From assembly GCF_050003625.1 (NCBI RefSeq), contig NC_134398.1, positions 92,881,248 to 92,945,247 on the forward strand: 64,000 nucleotides of DNA, written 5' to 3'. The notes under the pieces are model-generated. The model was not told where the DNA came from. It worked only from the letters and a program-made list of their open reading frames with translations, and did not search any database. A program made the translations under genes and the position numbers. This stretch comes from Haematobia irritans (Eukaryota; Arthropoda; Insecta; Diptera; Muscidae). Below, piece after piece: positions 51,602-62,900 of this stretch (its first letter is position 1; every line of letters starts with the position of its first letter).

Positions 51602-52318
51602 TTATGCTATCATTATCGCGCGATATTTCACAAATGCGATTTCTTCTGACGTTATCAGATCACTCGGAGAAGAACAGCTGTGTTGCCGGCGACATTTTCG
51701 AATAAATCGGAACATAATAGCCAAAACCCGTAGAGCTCTATGATAAGAAGAAAACCTATCTAAAATATCCTCTGACTCCGTAAGAGTTTGAAAAACCATT
51801 GTCTTCTTCTCCATTGAATGTGAAGGCACTATAGTTTGCTGTGGCCACGTGGAAGCTTCTCTCGTGAGCCATTGTGGACCGTGCCACCAAAGTTTAGTTG
51901 CTCTAAGGTCTGACGCAGTACACCCCCGAGTTCCCAAATCTGCGGGATTCTCTCCCCTCTGAACGTAAAGCCAATTTGAATTGCCAACATTATCAAGAAT
52001 TGTAGACACACAATTGGCTACGTAGGTTTTCCATTGATATGGTGGCTTGCTTAGCCAAGCCAATGTGATTGTCGAATCAGACCATAAGTAAATATTTTGT
52101 GTTTCCAGGTTCAGTTGATTGCATGAAGACTTCATCAGTCGTGACAGTAATACCGCAGCACAAAGTTCTAGCCTAGGCAGACTTATCGTCTTAAGAGGAG
52201 CCACTTTACTTTTAGCAACCACTAAATGGCATGAACTATTATTATCAGATTGAAGTCCGGATATATAAACAAGCACAATACGCCTTTTCAGAGGCGTCGC
52301 AGAACCCATGTATCTCAA
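51602..52318 (-). pseudogene. BEL/Pao element A: RNase H region
   Basis: Contains [40 protein letters not shown] and [18 protein letters not shown], signature blocks of the BEL/Pao (Peptidase A17-linked) RNase H. It continues the RT frame 52769-52245 after a frameshift near 52250-52290. Stops at 51602 short of the integrase. Confidence 0.85.
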
Positions 52319-52786
52319 TACCTCTGCTTGGAACCCATTTTTCCAAAGAATGAGGTTTGACTACCTCGTCCCAATTGGTACCGTCTATCCAAAGTTGCTG
52401 TAACAGAATCTTGGCCGTTATTACAATGGGCGCTAACCAACCGGCTGGGTCAAAGAGTTTCGAAACAATTGAAAGTATCATTCTTTTAGTAACTTCTCCT
52501 GAAAAACTTTGAAAGGGGTAAACACTATAGTAAAATTCATCTGCCATAGCATTCCATCGAATGCCTAAAGTTTTCGTATCACTAGAATCTTCAAAGTTTA
52601 GAAAGTCTTCACCTAGTAAATCTTCTCCTGGAACTGCCAGAAGAATATCAGAGTGGTTTGCCGTAATCTTTTTTAGGGGAAATTTAGCACTATCTAACAA
52701 ATCTACAAGCTCCGCTAAGTTGATTTTCGCTTCTAGTATGGAATGTCCACCCGCCAAGATATCATCCACATAAATATTCTTTCGCA
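52245..52786 (-). pseudogene. BEL/Pao element A: RT C-terminal half
   Basis: Starts right of the YVDD box ([20 protein letters not shown]), then [40 protein letters not shown] and [17 protein letters not shown]. The N-terminal RT half is on the other side of a solo LTR (52791-53393). Confidence 0.88.
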
Positions 52787-52790
52787 GTAT

Positions 52791-53393
52791 TGTTACGTTT
52801 TTATATTTAGGCGTTTTTAATTACCCGACAATTAAAACACAGTTCTTTTAAATAACGACAATCTACAATTTATTTACTATGACTTCACACTTTACAATTC
52901 GTTCACACTGAAGTTATTCGTTTGACGCTTTAATTAAGACTGACTCGTTAGCAGCATGAGAGCGCTTTTATATATGACGGTGTGGCAATACGAGAACATT
53001 CTGGTAGCACTACAATATTCTGGCAACGCCAGAACATTCTTAGACAATGCTAGAAGGATCTACGACCATTAAGTTATTCGTCTGGTGGCTGCCAAACACA
53101 TACACACTCACATAGATATATGCTCGCATTACTACAACAACAATGACAATAGACAATGAGATGAAATGAGAATGCAGAATAACAAAGCAAAGGGGTTGCT
53201 ATTCTATGAGAGAGTAAGAACTAACATTTCGGTAAGCAAACAAAAGAACATAAAAGAAATTCAGGAAAATACTAGAAAATGAATAGATGATTCCAACAAG
53301 TGATAGCGAAATTTTATCGTTACAATTTGAAATTTTAAATTAACGGAAACTAATTTAAATAAACTTATATCTATAATTATCAAATTCGTAACA
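52791..53393 (-). mobile_element. solo LTR, 603 bp, inserted in the BEL RT
   Basis: Ends TGTTACG...CGTAACA (7-bp inverted repeat), TSD GTAT (52787-52790, 53394-53397). In minus orientation it has TATATAAAAG (about 52968-52977), an initiator-like TCAGTC about 25 bp downstream and AATAAA (about 52866-52871), a complete LTR promoter and poly(A) plan. No internal retroelement sequence remains, so it arose by LTR-LTR recombination. 4-bp TSD suggests Ty3/gypsy origin. Confidence 0.85.
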
Positions 53394-54885
53394 GTATAAT
53401 AGATGCTGATGGATATGTGTTTTCCCCATCTTCACTGAGTTGTAGCAACGTTCTGATGGTAAGAAATGGCACGCAATTTACTCCGAACGTAACTGTTTTC
53501 AATGCGAAATCCTGTACATTTTCTCTTGGTGATTCCCGAAATAAACATCTTTGGTATTGCCAGTCGCGTTCATCAAGTAATATCTGGCGATACATTTTCT
53601 GAATATCGCCATTAAAAACGTAATGAAATAACCGCCATCGTAAAATGACGTTCATTAAATCGTTTTGAAGTGCAGGTCCAGTATACAGTATATCATTCAA
53701 TGATAATCCACTTGTTGTTTTCATAGACGCATTAAATACTACCCTTACATTTGTCGAAGTTCTTTCCGGCTTTATTACCGCATGATGAGGCAAATAAAAT
53801 GATTCGTACTTAGAATTCTCACATAATTCCTCACTTGAGACAGGACACATATGATTTAATTGAACGTATTCCTGAAGAACCCGTAAGTACTCTTCCGAAA
53901 TCTCTGGGGAATTTCCTAAAGTCTTCTCCATTCTCAAATACTGTCCTAAAGCAGTTCTTCTAGAAGAACCTAGTGATAAGTTCTGAGGAAATTCTTTTTT
54001 AAACGGTAATCGTACGATATATCGGCCGTCTTCGTTACGCTTAGTCGTTTCCAAATAAATTCGCTCACATTCCTTATCCTCCTCTGATTCTTGCACTTCA
54101 TTTGGAATTTCCTCAACTTCCCAAAACTTTCTGACTTCGTCGCTCAACGAAGCTGCACTGTAAGTAGCCCATGCTGCGAACGTCGTTACGCACCTTGTGT
54201 TTTGTGGACCGCTAATATACCAACCGAATTCTGAATTCTGAGCTAACAAATTCCCAGAAACGTTTCGACACTCTCCTGACCTTATTATGCATGGAAGAAT
54301 ATCGCTTCCTATCAGCATGTCAATACGTGAAGCTTTGTAAAACAGAGGATCAGCCAACTCAAGTTCGTTCAGATCTTCCCAATCATCAATATCATGTGTT
54401 GAAGACTGCATTAAATGATTCAAATTGGAAATAACTATCGCCATAGTTTCCAAAGCAAAACTCGACTTCCTAGATTTTAATTTAACATTGCATGTCCTTG
54501 ACGATGTTTCCAATACTGTACCTCCAAGTCCTGATATCTTGGTAAAAGATTTTCTTGTTGGAATGCCTAGCTGGCTTACAACCCTATGAGCTATAAAAGT
54601 TTTCTGTGAACCTTGATCTAAAAATGCCCGAATAGTGAAATTATTTCCCAAATGCTCCAAATCTATCAAAACAGTCGGTAAAATAGTTCCCTGCCAAGAT
54701 TGCGAAAAATTCATTTGTACCTCTTCTGCAGTATTCTCAGATGAAGGCGACTCATCCTCTTGAGTAGAAATGTGAAATGAGTTGGGATTTCCAGAAAAAT
54801 TCCTTTGCCCCCTAGAATGTTGAGGCCTATTTTGACTATTTGCGGAATGTAACAATGTATGATGGCCTTGATTGCTGGCACTTCT
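53394..54885 (-). pseudogene. BEL/Pao element A: protease and RT N-terminal half
   Basis: Protease: IRAFLDQGSQKTFIAHRVVS (active-site DQGS form, as in many BEL proteases) and ASRIDMLIGSDILPCII. RT: STNVRVVFNASMKTTSGLSL, LNDILYTGPALQND and catalytic Asp in FNGDIQKMYRQI; the frame ends at SIIL at the solo LTR. A frameshift separates it from Gag around 54880. Confidence 0.88.
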
Positions 54886-56020
54886 TTTCACTCTTGCAAC
54901 TAACTGTTGGATGCCCATAGAACAAGCAGTTCTCACAAACTTTATTTTCGGCGACGAATTTCTTCCTTTCTGAAAGTGGCATTGTTTTGAATTTAGTACA
55001 CTGTCGTAGAACATGATTCTGGTGACAAATTTTACAATTCCGATTTGAAGAATCTGATCTAGTATGGAAAGCTTGAGGGTTTTGAGAAGTAGACGCTGCA
55101 TTTGAGACTGGCTTCTTTAGATCGGTAATTGTTTCTAATAGATCCAAGCGGTTAGTAATAAACTCATTCAAGCTTTCCCAACTAGGAATTTCTTTATGGT
55201 TCTGTATAGAACCTTCCCAAGCAGACAATGTTTCAGGAGGTAACTTAGATGAAACCCAGAAAACTAATATTGGATCCCAACTAATAATACTTATATTATA
55301 CGATTTCAGAACAGCTAAACAATAGTTAACTGTAAACTGCAGATTCCTTAAATTCTTACACTTCTCAGAAGAAACCGTTTCGAGCTCGAATATTCTTCTC
55401 AGCTGATGGTTAATCAGAATCCTCTTGTTCTCATACCGTTCACATAAAGCTTTCCACGCCAATTCGTAATTCGAGTCCGTAAGAGCAAATCCTTTAACTA
55501 TCTGATTTGCTTCCTCGCGAGTTTTCGCCTTTCGGTACAGCCTTTGAGCTGGCGACAATTTGGGATGTTTTCCATAAAAAGCGGAGAACATGTCCCTGAA
55601 ACTTGGCCATTTCTCATAACCAGCACTAAAATTCTCCGTGTCGCACGGCGGGACTTTCAGGGAACTTCCCGAAATGTCAGGCACTTGCCCCTCCGCTTTC
55701 TCCACAACAACCTCTTGTGTCCTGGAAAGCTTATGGTTCTCTATGGAAAGAAGATCTAGCATAGAAGCTTTACACTATCTAAACGATTTAGAGGAGGTCT
55801 CACATTTGGACTGTGTGGCCTGTCGTTCCTCATCATTGCTCGTAGAAGCATCTGACATCATAGAAGACTCGTATTCATCCACCAACTTTGAATATCTACG
55901 CTCTAGCTCCTCCAATTCTACCTCTATTTCAGACTTAGTACGGATTTCCTTAGATTTCGCAAAGGCAGCACAATAGGTCACCACTTGATCAGACAAAAAA
56001 ATGAACCTTTTCGCACTCAT
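54836..56020 (-). pseudogene. BEL/Pao element A: Gag
   Basis: From ATG 56020 (MSAKRFIFLSDQVVTYCAAF), a helical N-terminus; an in-frame TAG at 55775-55777; then, four codons later, the frame goes on from 55762 through YEKWPSFRDMFSAFYGKHPK and LTDSNYELAWKALCERYENK (the BEL DUF1759-type capsid) to zinc knuckles CKICHQNHVLRQC and CENCLFYGHPTVSC. The knuckle region is finished in another frame (NQGHHTLLHSA), showing a one-base indel near 54880. One stop and one frameshift. Confidence 0.88.
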
Positions 56021-56040
56021 GGCAGAACGAATATTCTTTC

Positions 56041-58215
56041 ACTTTAGTAAAAATATTATTTATAATTCCGTCTGTATTGTAAAATTTCAACAATTTTCCG
56101 TCCCGATAGTGTACGCTAATAGTTCTTTATCAACTTAATGCCGAAATAACAAAATGGAATTGAATTCCACATACACCACTTATCCAAAGAATAACCATAT
56201 AAATATCCAAATTATCAAACAGAACACAAACTACCGAATCCACCAAGACTTATGCAGTACTACCAATAATTCGTAGAAATTTGAATTCCCAATTCTAGTC
56301 TAGGGTGAGTATTAAGTTCGAGTTATCCGGTAAATCAAAACTCAATCCACAAAAAAGGAATAATATTATATAACCTTGTTGAAAATTTCATTATATCTCG
56401 ATGGGGAAAAATTCAATGTATATATTGAAAATGTTTATTTTCGGTGAAATAAATTATTAAAGAAAAGTAACCGTGAAAAAATTGCCAATTTAGCGCAATA
56501 ATGCCAACTTAGTACTGGGCTTTAGGTTGCAGAGAAATTTTAATTTTTCCTCTTAGCCTCAAAAAATAATTCCAATTTTTCCCAATTCCACATTCTCTTC
56601 AAATGTCCAACAGATCAATGTAATTTTTATTTATTTTTTTTTTTAAAGAATGATTCAAAAATCCCATAAATTAAATGAGGATATATACTTCACTGACAGT
56701 ATAAATTACTTGAATTTAATTCGAGGCAGAATGTACCTTTCTTACTTTTTGTAAAATTCCTTTCCTTCTAGGTTTATCCAAACAAGGAACCAGGATTGTG
56801 TTTATGAAGAACTTTAAACCAAAATGTATAAGCATAACATATCAAATGCTTCCATATCTTACAATCCATTCAAAAATTCCATTTCGCAATTTTTCCAATT
56901 ATGTCACAATGTATTAACTAAGAATTGGCAACCCTGGAAAACGACTATGAAACTTTGCAAGAACACCTTTCCTGCCGCTGGAATAAAATATATCTGAACC
57001 AGTGTTGTAGATACTTTCCAATAACCGATCCGATTAGGCCGCAATGGAATGTAGGTTGTCCTTAGTACTGAATTGCTCAGCGCAACAAATTATTTAGTTC
57101 CCATAAATTCTACGTTAATATGTATATAATAACATTAAATGCAAGTTGCAATCACGACTATTCGTGTACAATCTCATGAATAGTATATCAAAAATTATCT
57201 TCTATAAAGACAGTAAATAATAAATATGGTAAATACCTTCAATGTACGTTCCCTTCTATTTGTATTTCGGGTAATTTATCATTGGAATTTCGCCCATCAA
57301 TCTTAACTAAAGAAATAGAGGCAGACTTCACCATTCGCCTGATTCTTCGTTTTATAGTGGTAACACAGATTATTCTCTAATTTCGTTTACGTGCCACCGA
57401 ATATCACCACCATTCGCGGGATCCACAGCCGGAGAACAGATTGTAATCGAAAAAATCGATATTCCTATCGCGTTTAATGGACACAAATATATGTATACAA
57501 TCACACTCACCGACGTATGTGCAAATCTTTGTATATACCTACGTATGTAGGTATATCGAACACCCAACGTGGTAATAATCTCATTGGCAAAGACGAGGAT
57601 AACAAATTTTAATAATCGCAATAGGACAGAATAAATTAGTTATGTTTTTCTTCCTTTTTTTAGAGAGAGACACCTCGAAATAAATTATTCTTGTGGGTAC
57701 CACATAGAAAATTAATTTGATCGATCTCCAACAGAATGTCTAATCTCCGGATTCAAAACTTTTCCAAATTCCGACGCGAAAAAGTTTTCATTGTTTCATT
57801 AAATCTGGCGCTTATTGTCTCACAAACATACTTATTCTTTAATCTGTAATAAATTTCAGTTCCACTACGTAAATTATCTACACTTTCCTCCGTACTAACA
57901 AATCGAATGAAACCAACAATCGATAACTAACTGTCACACCACATCATACAAATCCCCATAAAAGAAATGTCAAATACCCTCCCTGTATGTTTTTGTTGAT
58001 GGTATTCAATAAATAGTGAGAGAAACGTGAGAGCTTAGTGACAACTGAAGGAAGGCCAAAGCTCTGTCTGGAAAGAGAGTGCTATTACGATTAACTCCAG
58101 CGAATTGGGTGCTGTATAAGACGTATTGTCTTACTGATTAAGTAATGTATTACTCAGAGCAGTTTAATGTTAAATAGAAATCGGCTTCTACAGAATACCT
58201 TCTGCTTCTTCGATC
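56041..58215 (-). other. BEL element A upstream region, possible 5' LTR at its right end
   Basis: No coding signal. On the minus strand, TGTTAGAGATCGAAGAAGCA starts at 58209-58215 region and is followed by A/T-rich DNA with CACTATTTATTGAATACC; this has the look of an LTR beginning TG, but I could not find its end, a PBS or a matching second LTR. A TATAC/ACGTATGTAGGTATAT palindromic word is at 57530-57556. Confidence 0.3.
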
Positions 58216-58662
58216 TCTAACAGTTAACATAATCAGTTAACATAACCACATGAAATGGCAAGTAATTGTGATCATTATAGGCAAACAGGAATGCAAACGT
58301 ATATTTGCTCTTTTACATAAACGTGTTCATAATTATCTCATGAGGAGAGCTTTTTATCAGAAACTTTTCGACATAAATAACTATTAACAGATGATCTTTT
58401 AATGTGGGTTGCCGTATAGCAAATTGTAAATAATCCCACTGTTTCCTTTAAAATAACATCAATGTAACTCACACGAAATCCGAAAGCACATAATAACCAA
58501 TCTTAACTTACCTTTCGTTATGACTCATTTTCGCAGTAATGATAAAAAGATTCAACTCCAAATTTCGTAGGGGTTTTCTATTTTCAATCGCTTCGTTCCT
58601 CGTGAAGGTTCGTAAGGACCATGTACAACTATGAGATTATTTAGAAAGTGGACTGTAGGTTA

Positions 58663-58735
58663 AAGGTTAAAGTGGCAGCCCGATTAAGATTCAGGCTCAC
58701 TTAGACTATTCAGTCCATTGTGATTGTGATAAGTT
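58663..58735 (-). repeat. L LINE 3'-tail fragment
   Basis: TAGGTTAAAGGTTAAAGTGG, CAGCCCGATTAAGATTCAGG, CTCACTTAGACTATTCAGTC: the L 3' terminal block in minus orientation, about 73 bp only, a severely 5'-truncated insertion. Confidence 0.75.
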
Positions 58736-59084
58736 AATATTCGTCTCACAAGTTTTAAAAGAAATTTTCCCAAACATGAAATAAAAGAAATGAAAAAGAT
58801 TTCAGTTTAAAATGGTGTTGGTTTATTGATGAAAGAAGTCGTTGACTCTTACCGCTACGGTTTCTGATGCTCAAGTGAAGTGGTTTGTGCTTCAGAAACA
58901 AGAGCCATTAAAATAGTGTTTTTAAGATATTTGGAGACTTGTTATTACATTTAATAAAGTACGTTGGACGTCGCGTAGAGTTACCAACTTTATTCTAATA
59001 ATTCTTAACTATTACTTAATTCATTCATTTTAATTCATTTAAATTCAGTTTTCTTATTTCTAGTTAGATTTGTCTTGTTAAACA
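58736..59084. other. unassigned stretch
   Basis: No recognisable gene or repeat ends. Confidence 0.35.
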
Positions 59085-59108
59085 GAGTTTAACACTCACT
59101 ATCTGTCA

Positions 59109-59985
59109 ATGAATACACAATCGTGGTGTTTCTACACAACTCTGAATGTTGATCCAGGTATACTGAGGCTGCTAGACGAACTGCTAATGAGGAGACGAAC
59201 TTCGGCCACACTAGGACAAGCAATCATACAAAGGTATGTGAACAGAGGCACTCCCCAAGGAGGAGTTCTATCACCTCTTCTTTGGAATGTTGCTATAAAC
59301 AACCTTCAGGTTTCCCTAGAAAAAGAAAGAATAAAAGTGGTGGCATATGCCGACGATGTAGCTCTAGCAGTCAGGGGAAAATTCCCATCCACATTCAGAG
59401 ATGTTATACAGAGAGCCCTCCGGATGACTGAGAAATGGGCGAAAGAGCACAGTCTTGGAGTAAATCCTGCAAAGACAGAAATATTCATGTACTGCAAGGA
59501 TCGCAAAACTCCCACGGTGAGTGTGCAAAATTTCCTTTGGTGAGTGTGCAAAATGCCTTGGCGTTATTATGGACAGGAAGCTGAACTTTAGGCTTAATAT
59601 TGAAGAAAGGGCGAGAAAAGCCACGGTAGCTTGGTACTCGTGCAAAAGGGCAATAGGAAAAAAGTGGGTACCAAAACCGAAAATTGTGCATTGGCTACAC
59701 ACGGCAGTAGTTAGACCTAATGCTATATGTTGTTGTAGTCTGGTGGCCGGCACTTCAGCAACCGACAGGTTTAGATAAACTTTAGCGTATGGCGTGCTTG
59801 TGTATCTCAGGCGCATTCAGTAAGACAGGAACAAAATCCCTTAATGTCATGCTGCATCTATTGCTTTTAGAAATTTTGGCCAAACTTTCAGCTGCAACAA
59901 CGGTTGTGCGATTGTGCAGTTATCGCTGTGGTCGGAAAAATGTACGGTCACAGTTCGATCCTCAAAATAATGCCAGATGTGCCTA
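59109..59985 (+). pseudogene. L copy 3: reverse transcriptase
   Basis: 59109-59543: LDELLMRRRTSATLGQAIIQ, RGTPQGGVLSPLLWNVAINN, KVVAYADDVALAVRGKFPST, ALRMTEKWAKEHSLGVNPAK. Then, after a short local duplication of GAGTGTGCAAAAT, SFGECAKCLGVIMDRKLNFR (59521-59778) and MACLCISGAFSKTGTKSLNV (59789-59986) in shifting frames. Confidence 0.82.
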
Positions 59986-60319
59986 GGTTAGTTGGCAGCC
60001 CGATGTATCCGGCTCACTTAGACTATTCAGTCCATTGTGATACCACATTGGTGAACGTCTCTCTTATCACTGAGTGCTGCCCGATTCCATGTTAAGCTCA
60101 ATGGCAAGGGACCTGCTTTTTATAGCCGAGTCCGAACAGCGTTTCATATTGCAGTGAAACCACTTAGAGAAGCTTTGAAACCCTCAGAAATGTCACCAGC
60201 ATTACTGAGGTGGGATAATCCACCGCTGAAAAACTTTTTGGTGTTCAGTCGAAGCAGGAATCGAACCCACGACATTGTGTACGCAAGACGGGCATGCTAA
60301 CCATTGCACCACGGTGGCT
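59986..60319 (-). mobile_element. tRNA-derived SINE, copy 1
   Basis: Minus strand: head CACCGTGGTGCAATGGTTAG and GTGGGTTCGATTCCTGC (A- and B-box), a body with TTTCAGCGGTGGATTATCCC and TATAAAAAGCAGGTCCCTTG, and a tail TGGACTGAATAGTCTAAGTG that is the 3' block of L, ending in ...CTAACCTA. It splits L copy 3 between GATGTGCCTA and AACGTAGTGG, joined in copy 1. Confidence 0.88.
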
Positions 60320-60329
60320 AACGTAGTGG

Positions 60330-60882
60330 ATTACACTCTGGCGAAACCACTTTTCGACAAAAAGTTTTAAACTGCACATATGAACATACCGGGGAACTGC
60401 GAAGCAGATGAGTTAGCAAGGATAGGAACTAACATATTCCAGGGGAACTAGAATCTGTTGGTATATCTCTGGCTACCTACAAGCTCTTACTGCATGAGAA
60501 GCCTGTCATGATGACAAATGTTCGATGGGAGAATTACAAGGGTTGTAACGGTACCAAGCTAGATATGCTAGTGTTCTCAAGACGTCAGATATCACTCTTG
60601 ATATCTGCTATAACGGGTAGCTGCCTGATAGGCGAATTTGCAAAAACTATTGCGAAGTATAATGACTACTGTATGAGCTGTCATGGTGCGGGTGGTAAGG
60701 AATCAATGAAACATCTCTTGTGTGAGTGTCCTGCATTTTGTGTAAGGCGTAAGCGAATTTTAGGAGCATATAGCTTTAAATTACTGGCGGGCCTGGAAAA
60801 CGTTAACTTAAGCAGTCTGTTAATGTTTTTGGAACAATCTGTTTGGTTCAACAGAAGAAAATCGAGAAGGTTCAGCAGTTAA
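60330..60882 (+). pseudogene. L copy 3: RNase H end and CCHC region
   Basis: After the SINE: VVDYTLAKPLFDKK-like, then a deletion and NIPGNCEADELARIGTN. 60508-60882 encodes MMTNVRWENYKGCNGTK, CMSCHGAGGKESMKHLLCEC, the CCHC knuckle, and a C-terminus ending at 60879-60882. This is the intact form of the C-terminal domain truncated in copy 1. Confidence 0.8.
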
Positions 60883-60995
60883 AACTAGAAGTACCCATGT
60901 GTAATAGGTACTTTTAGTTAAATGTGGTATCACAATGGACTGAATAGTGTAAGTGAGCCTGAAACTTAACCGGGCTGCCACTTTAACTTAACCTA
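60883..60995 (+). repeat. L LINE 3' UTR and terminal block
   Basis: GTAATAGGTACTTTTAGTTA, GTGGTATCACAATGGACTGA, GTGAGCCTGAAACTTAACCG, ending TTTAACTTAACCTA. The block from GTGGTATCACAATGGACTGA on is shared with the SINE tails and with 45560-45650. Confidence 0.8.
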
Positions 60996-61656
60996 GCATA
61001 AGCGTAGACCTCCACAAACTTAGGCAAATTTGAAGCCAGAATATCAATGTAATCTCCCTTTTTCATGATTGCTTCGATTTTAACCAGCGGCCAAGTTGTT
61101 AACCATGTCCATACCATGAGGACGTTTCTATTAATATTCTTTTGATCGAATGGAAATCGGTTTCATTTTACTGCATCTGACTATAAAACTTATTTCTCCA
61201 TCCGCTGATTTTGATAAAACCAAATTGGTTGTTAATGTGACAAAATATTAGAAAAACAACTAACTATTTCGGTTAACTAAGACATTTGTTAAATTAGCTG
61301 AATAATCTACCCAAAAAAAATCAGCAGTTTGAAAGGATGTGCAATATTTTTAAACAAATTGTTTAATATAACAAACAAATATTTTTTAGTAGTTGATTTT
61401 AATTTCGAATACTGCTCCAACAAAATATTTAGTTAATTTAACAATGGCGATCTAAATTAATTTACAATTATTTACAATCTTCGCTAGTTGAATATTTTAT
61501 TAAATTTTCGGTGCTATTTCAACAAGATGCCTAATTAAACATTTCATTGGGAAATTTGTTCTCAATATTCAAATTATAATATATGTAATTATAATATGAA
61601 ATTCGAGGAGGCTTTGATAAAACAATTAGATTTTGTTACGTCTGACATTTTAGTTA
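60996..61656. other. unassigned AT-rich stretch
   Basis: No gene. 61260-61470 has repeated TTAACTAA/TTAATTTAAC-type words, likely a degraded foldback element. Confidence 0.35.
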
Positions 61657-61888
61657 CACGCAGAGAAAGAATATGATCACCTCAAACATGTTTCAAGAGC
61701 AAAATTTTATTTTTGGATGGTGACCATGTAACATGTTTGTCTTGCCGAAATACATAATTTCTACATAATTCATACATAATTTCCGAGAAAATAAGATGGT
61801 TGCGTCAAACATGTTACATGGTCACCATCCAAAAGTAACATTTTGCTCTTGAAACATGTTTGAGGTGATCATATTCCTTCTCTGGCTG
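61657..61888. mobile_element. 232-bp foldback MITE, CACGCAGAG family
   Basis: Arms of about 90 bp pair nearly perfectly: CACGCAGAGAAAGAATATGA TCACC... against (reverse) CAGCCAGAGAAGGAATATGA; both include GAGGTGATCATATT, AACATGTTTCAAGAGCAAAA and GGATGGTGACCATGTAACAT. TA at 61655-61656 and 61889-61890. Same tips as the 1,128-bp element at 45867. Confidence 0.85.
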
Positions 61889-61890
61889 TA

Positions 61891-62221
61891 TTTTATTTTT
61901 GTGTTCTGTTGTGGAAAATAGTTGCGGATTTTTCTGGTAAAACTTCCTATTGCATTCAAACGTGAATTAAATTTTAATTTTTAATAATACTGAAATATAC
62001 CATCATAATCTACGTTTACAATCTGCATCTTAACCGCATTATTAGAAATCGTGCGAACATTTTTGGAAAATATGTAAATCTACCCTACCTACCGTTTCCA
62101 AGAGCTTTATATGGTAGGTCGTTAGTAATATAGAGGCCCGACAAACGTTGTTTCTTTTTGAAACAAAGTTTCATTACATCGGCTTCTGTGTACTCAAAAT
62201 GTGGCTATAAATATAATGTCT
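61891..62221. other. unassigned stretch
   Basis: No gene or repeat recognised between the MITE and the SINE. Confidence 0.35.
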
Positions 62222-62230
62222 TGACTGTAT

Positions 62231-62571
62231 AGGTTAGGTTAGGCTGCCACCTAAGCCCGATGTATCAGGCTCACTTAGACTATTCAGTCCATTGTGATAC
62301 CACATTGGTGAACTTCTCCCTTATCACTGAGTGCTGCCCGATTCCATGTTAAGCTCAATGACAAGGGACCTCCTTTTTATAGCCGAGTCCGAACGGCGTT
62401 CCATATTGCAGTGAAACCACTTAGAGAAGCTTTGAAACCCTCAGAAATATCACCAGCATTACTGAGGTGGGATAAACCACCGCTGAAAAACTTTTTGGTG
62501 TTCGGTCGAAGCAGGAATCGAACCCACGACCTTGTATATGCAAGGCGGACATGCTAACCATTGCACCACGG
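62231..62571 (-). mobile_element. tRNA-derived SINE, copy 2, 9-bp TSD
   Basis: Same structure as the copy at 59986: A-box GGTGCAATGG, B-box GGGTTCGATTCC, TATAAAAAGGAGGTCCCTTG body and the L-type tail, ending in TAACCTAACCTA. Perfect TSD TGACTGTAT (62222-62230, 62572-62580). Full length about 341 bp. Clear evidence of retroposition; would be transcribed by pol III from the head. Confidence 0.92.
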
Positions 62572-62639
62572 TGACTGTATGCGTCGATGGCTATAGCGAT
62601 AATTGTGTGTTGATGCAAATAAGAGCTACATGGCTCAGT

Positions 62640-62900
62640 GGCGAATCTTATGTACCCTCCACCAAGGATTTCGTATAAACTTTTACTAAAGACTGTCATC
62701 CACAATCGAATTACTGTGGCTGTGGTAAGACTTGCCGAAGTCAAGGTATCTTAAAACACTTCTAAATTGTTAGTCCACACGTGGTATACATTAGACAAAC
62801 AAGTATATACAGCAGTAAGTTCGGCCGGGCCGAATCTTAAATACCCACCACCATGAATCAAATATAATAGTTTACTTTGAAAACTCTTCGTCATAGCGCG
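62640..62900 (-). mobile_element. E-family 3'-end fragments (E6), two in tandem
   Basis: 62640-62790 holds TTATGTACCCTCCACCAAGG, GACTGTCATCCACAATCGAA and the link to CACACGTGGTATA; 62804-62870 holds CAAACAAGTATATACAGCAG, hairpin TTCGGCCGGGCCGAA and TACCCACCACCATGAAT. Two 3' ends lie next to each other. Arrays absent. Confidence 0.65.

Larger units (their letters stand above)
59085..60995 (+). mobile_element. L LINE, copy 3 (plus strand, internally deleted)
   Basis: Begins within RT (SVNEYTIVVFL), has a deletion of motif A (FLDIEGAF) and of most of RNase H, and ends with the 3' block GACTGAATAGTGTAAGTGAG ... TTTAACTTAACCTA. A SINE sits at 59986-60319. The only L copy in the window that reaches the 3' end in plus orientation. 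Confidence 0.8.

Noticed and set aside
52561..55976. Plus-strand frames across the BEL element
   Set aside because: Antisense shadows of minus-strand BEL Gag and Pol.
57370..57621. 83-codon minus-strand frame as a gene
   Set aside because: No domain or supporting context; spans a palindromic TACGTATGTAGG region.
62231..62243. AGGTTAGGTTAGG resembling the insect telomere repeat (TTAGG)n
   Set aside because: It is only about 13 bp and coincides with the 3' tail of a SINE flanked by a TSD; the same tail ends the L LINE.
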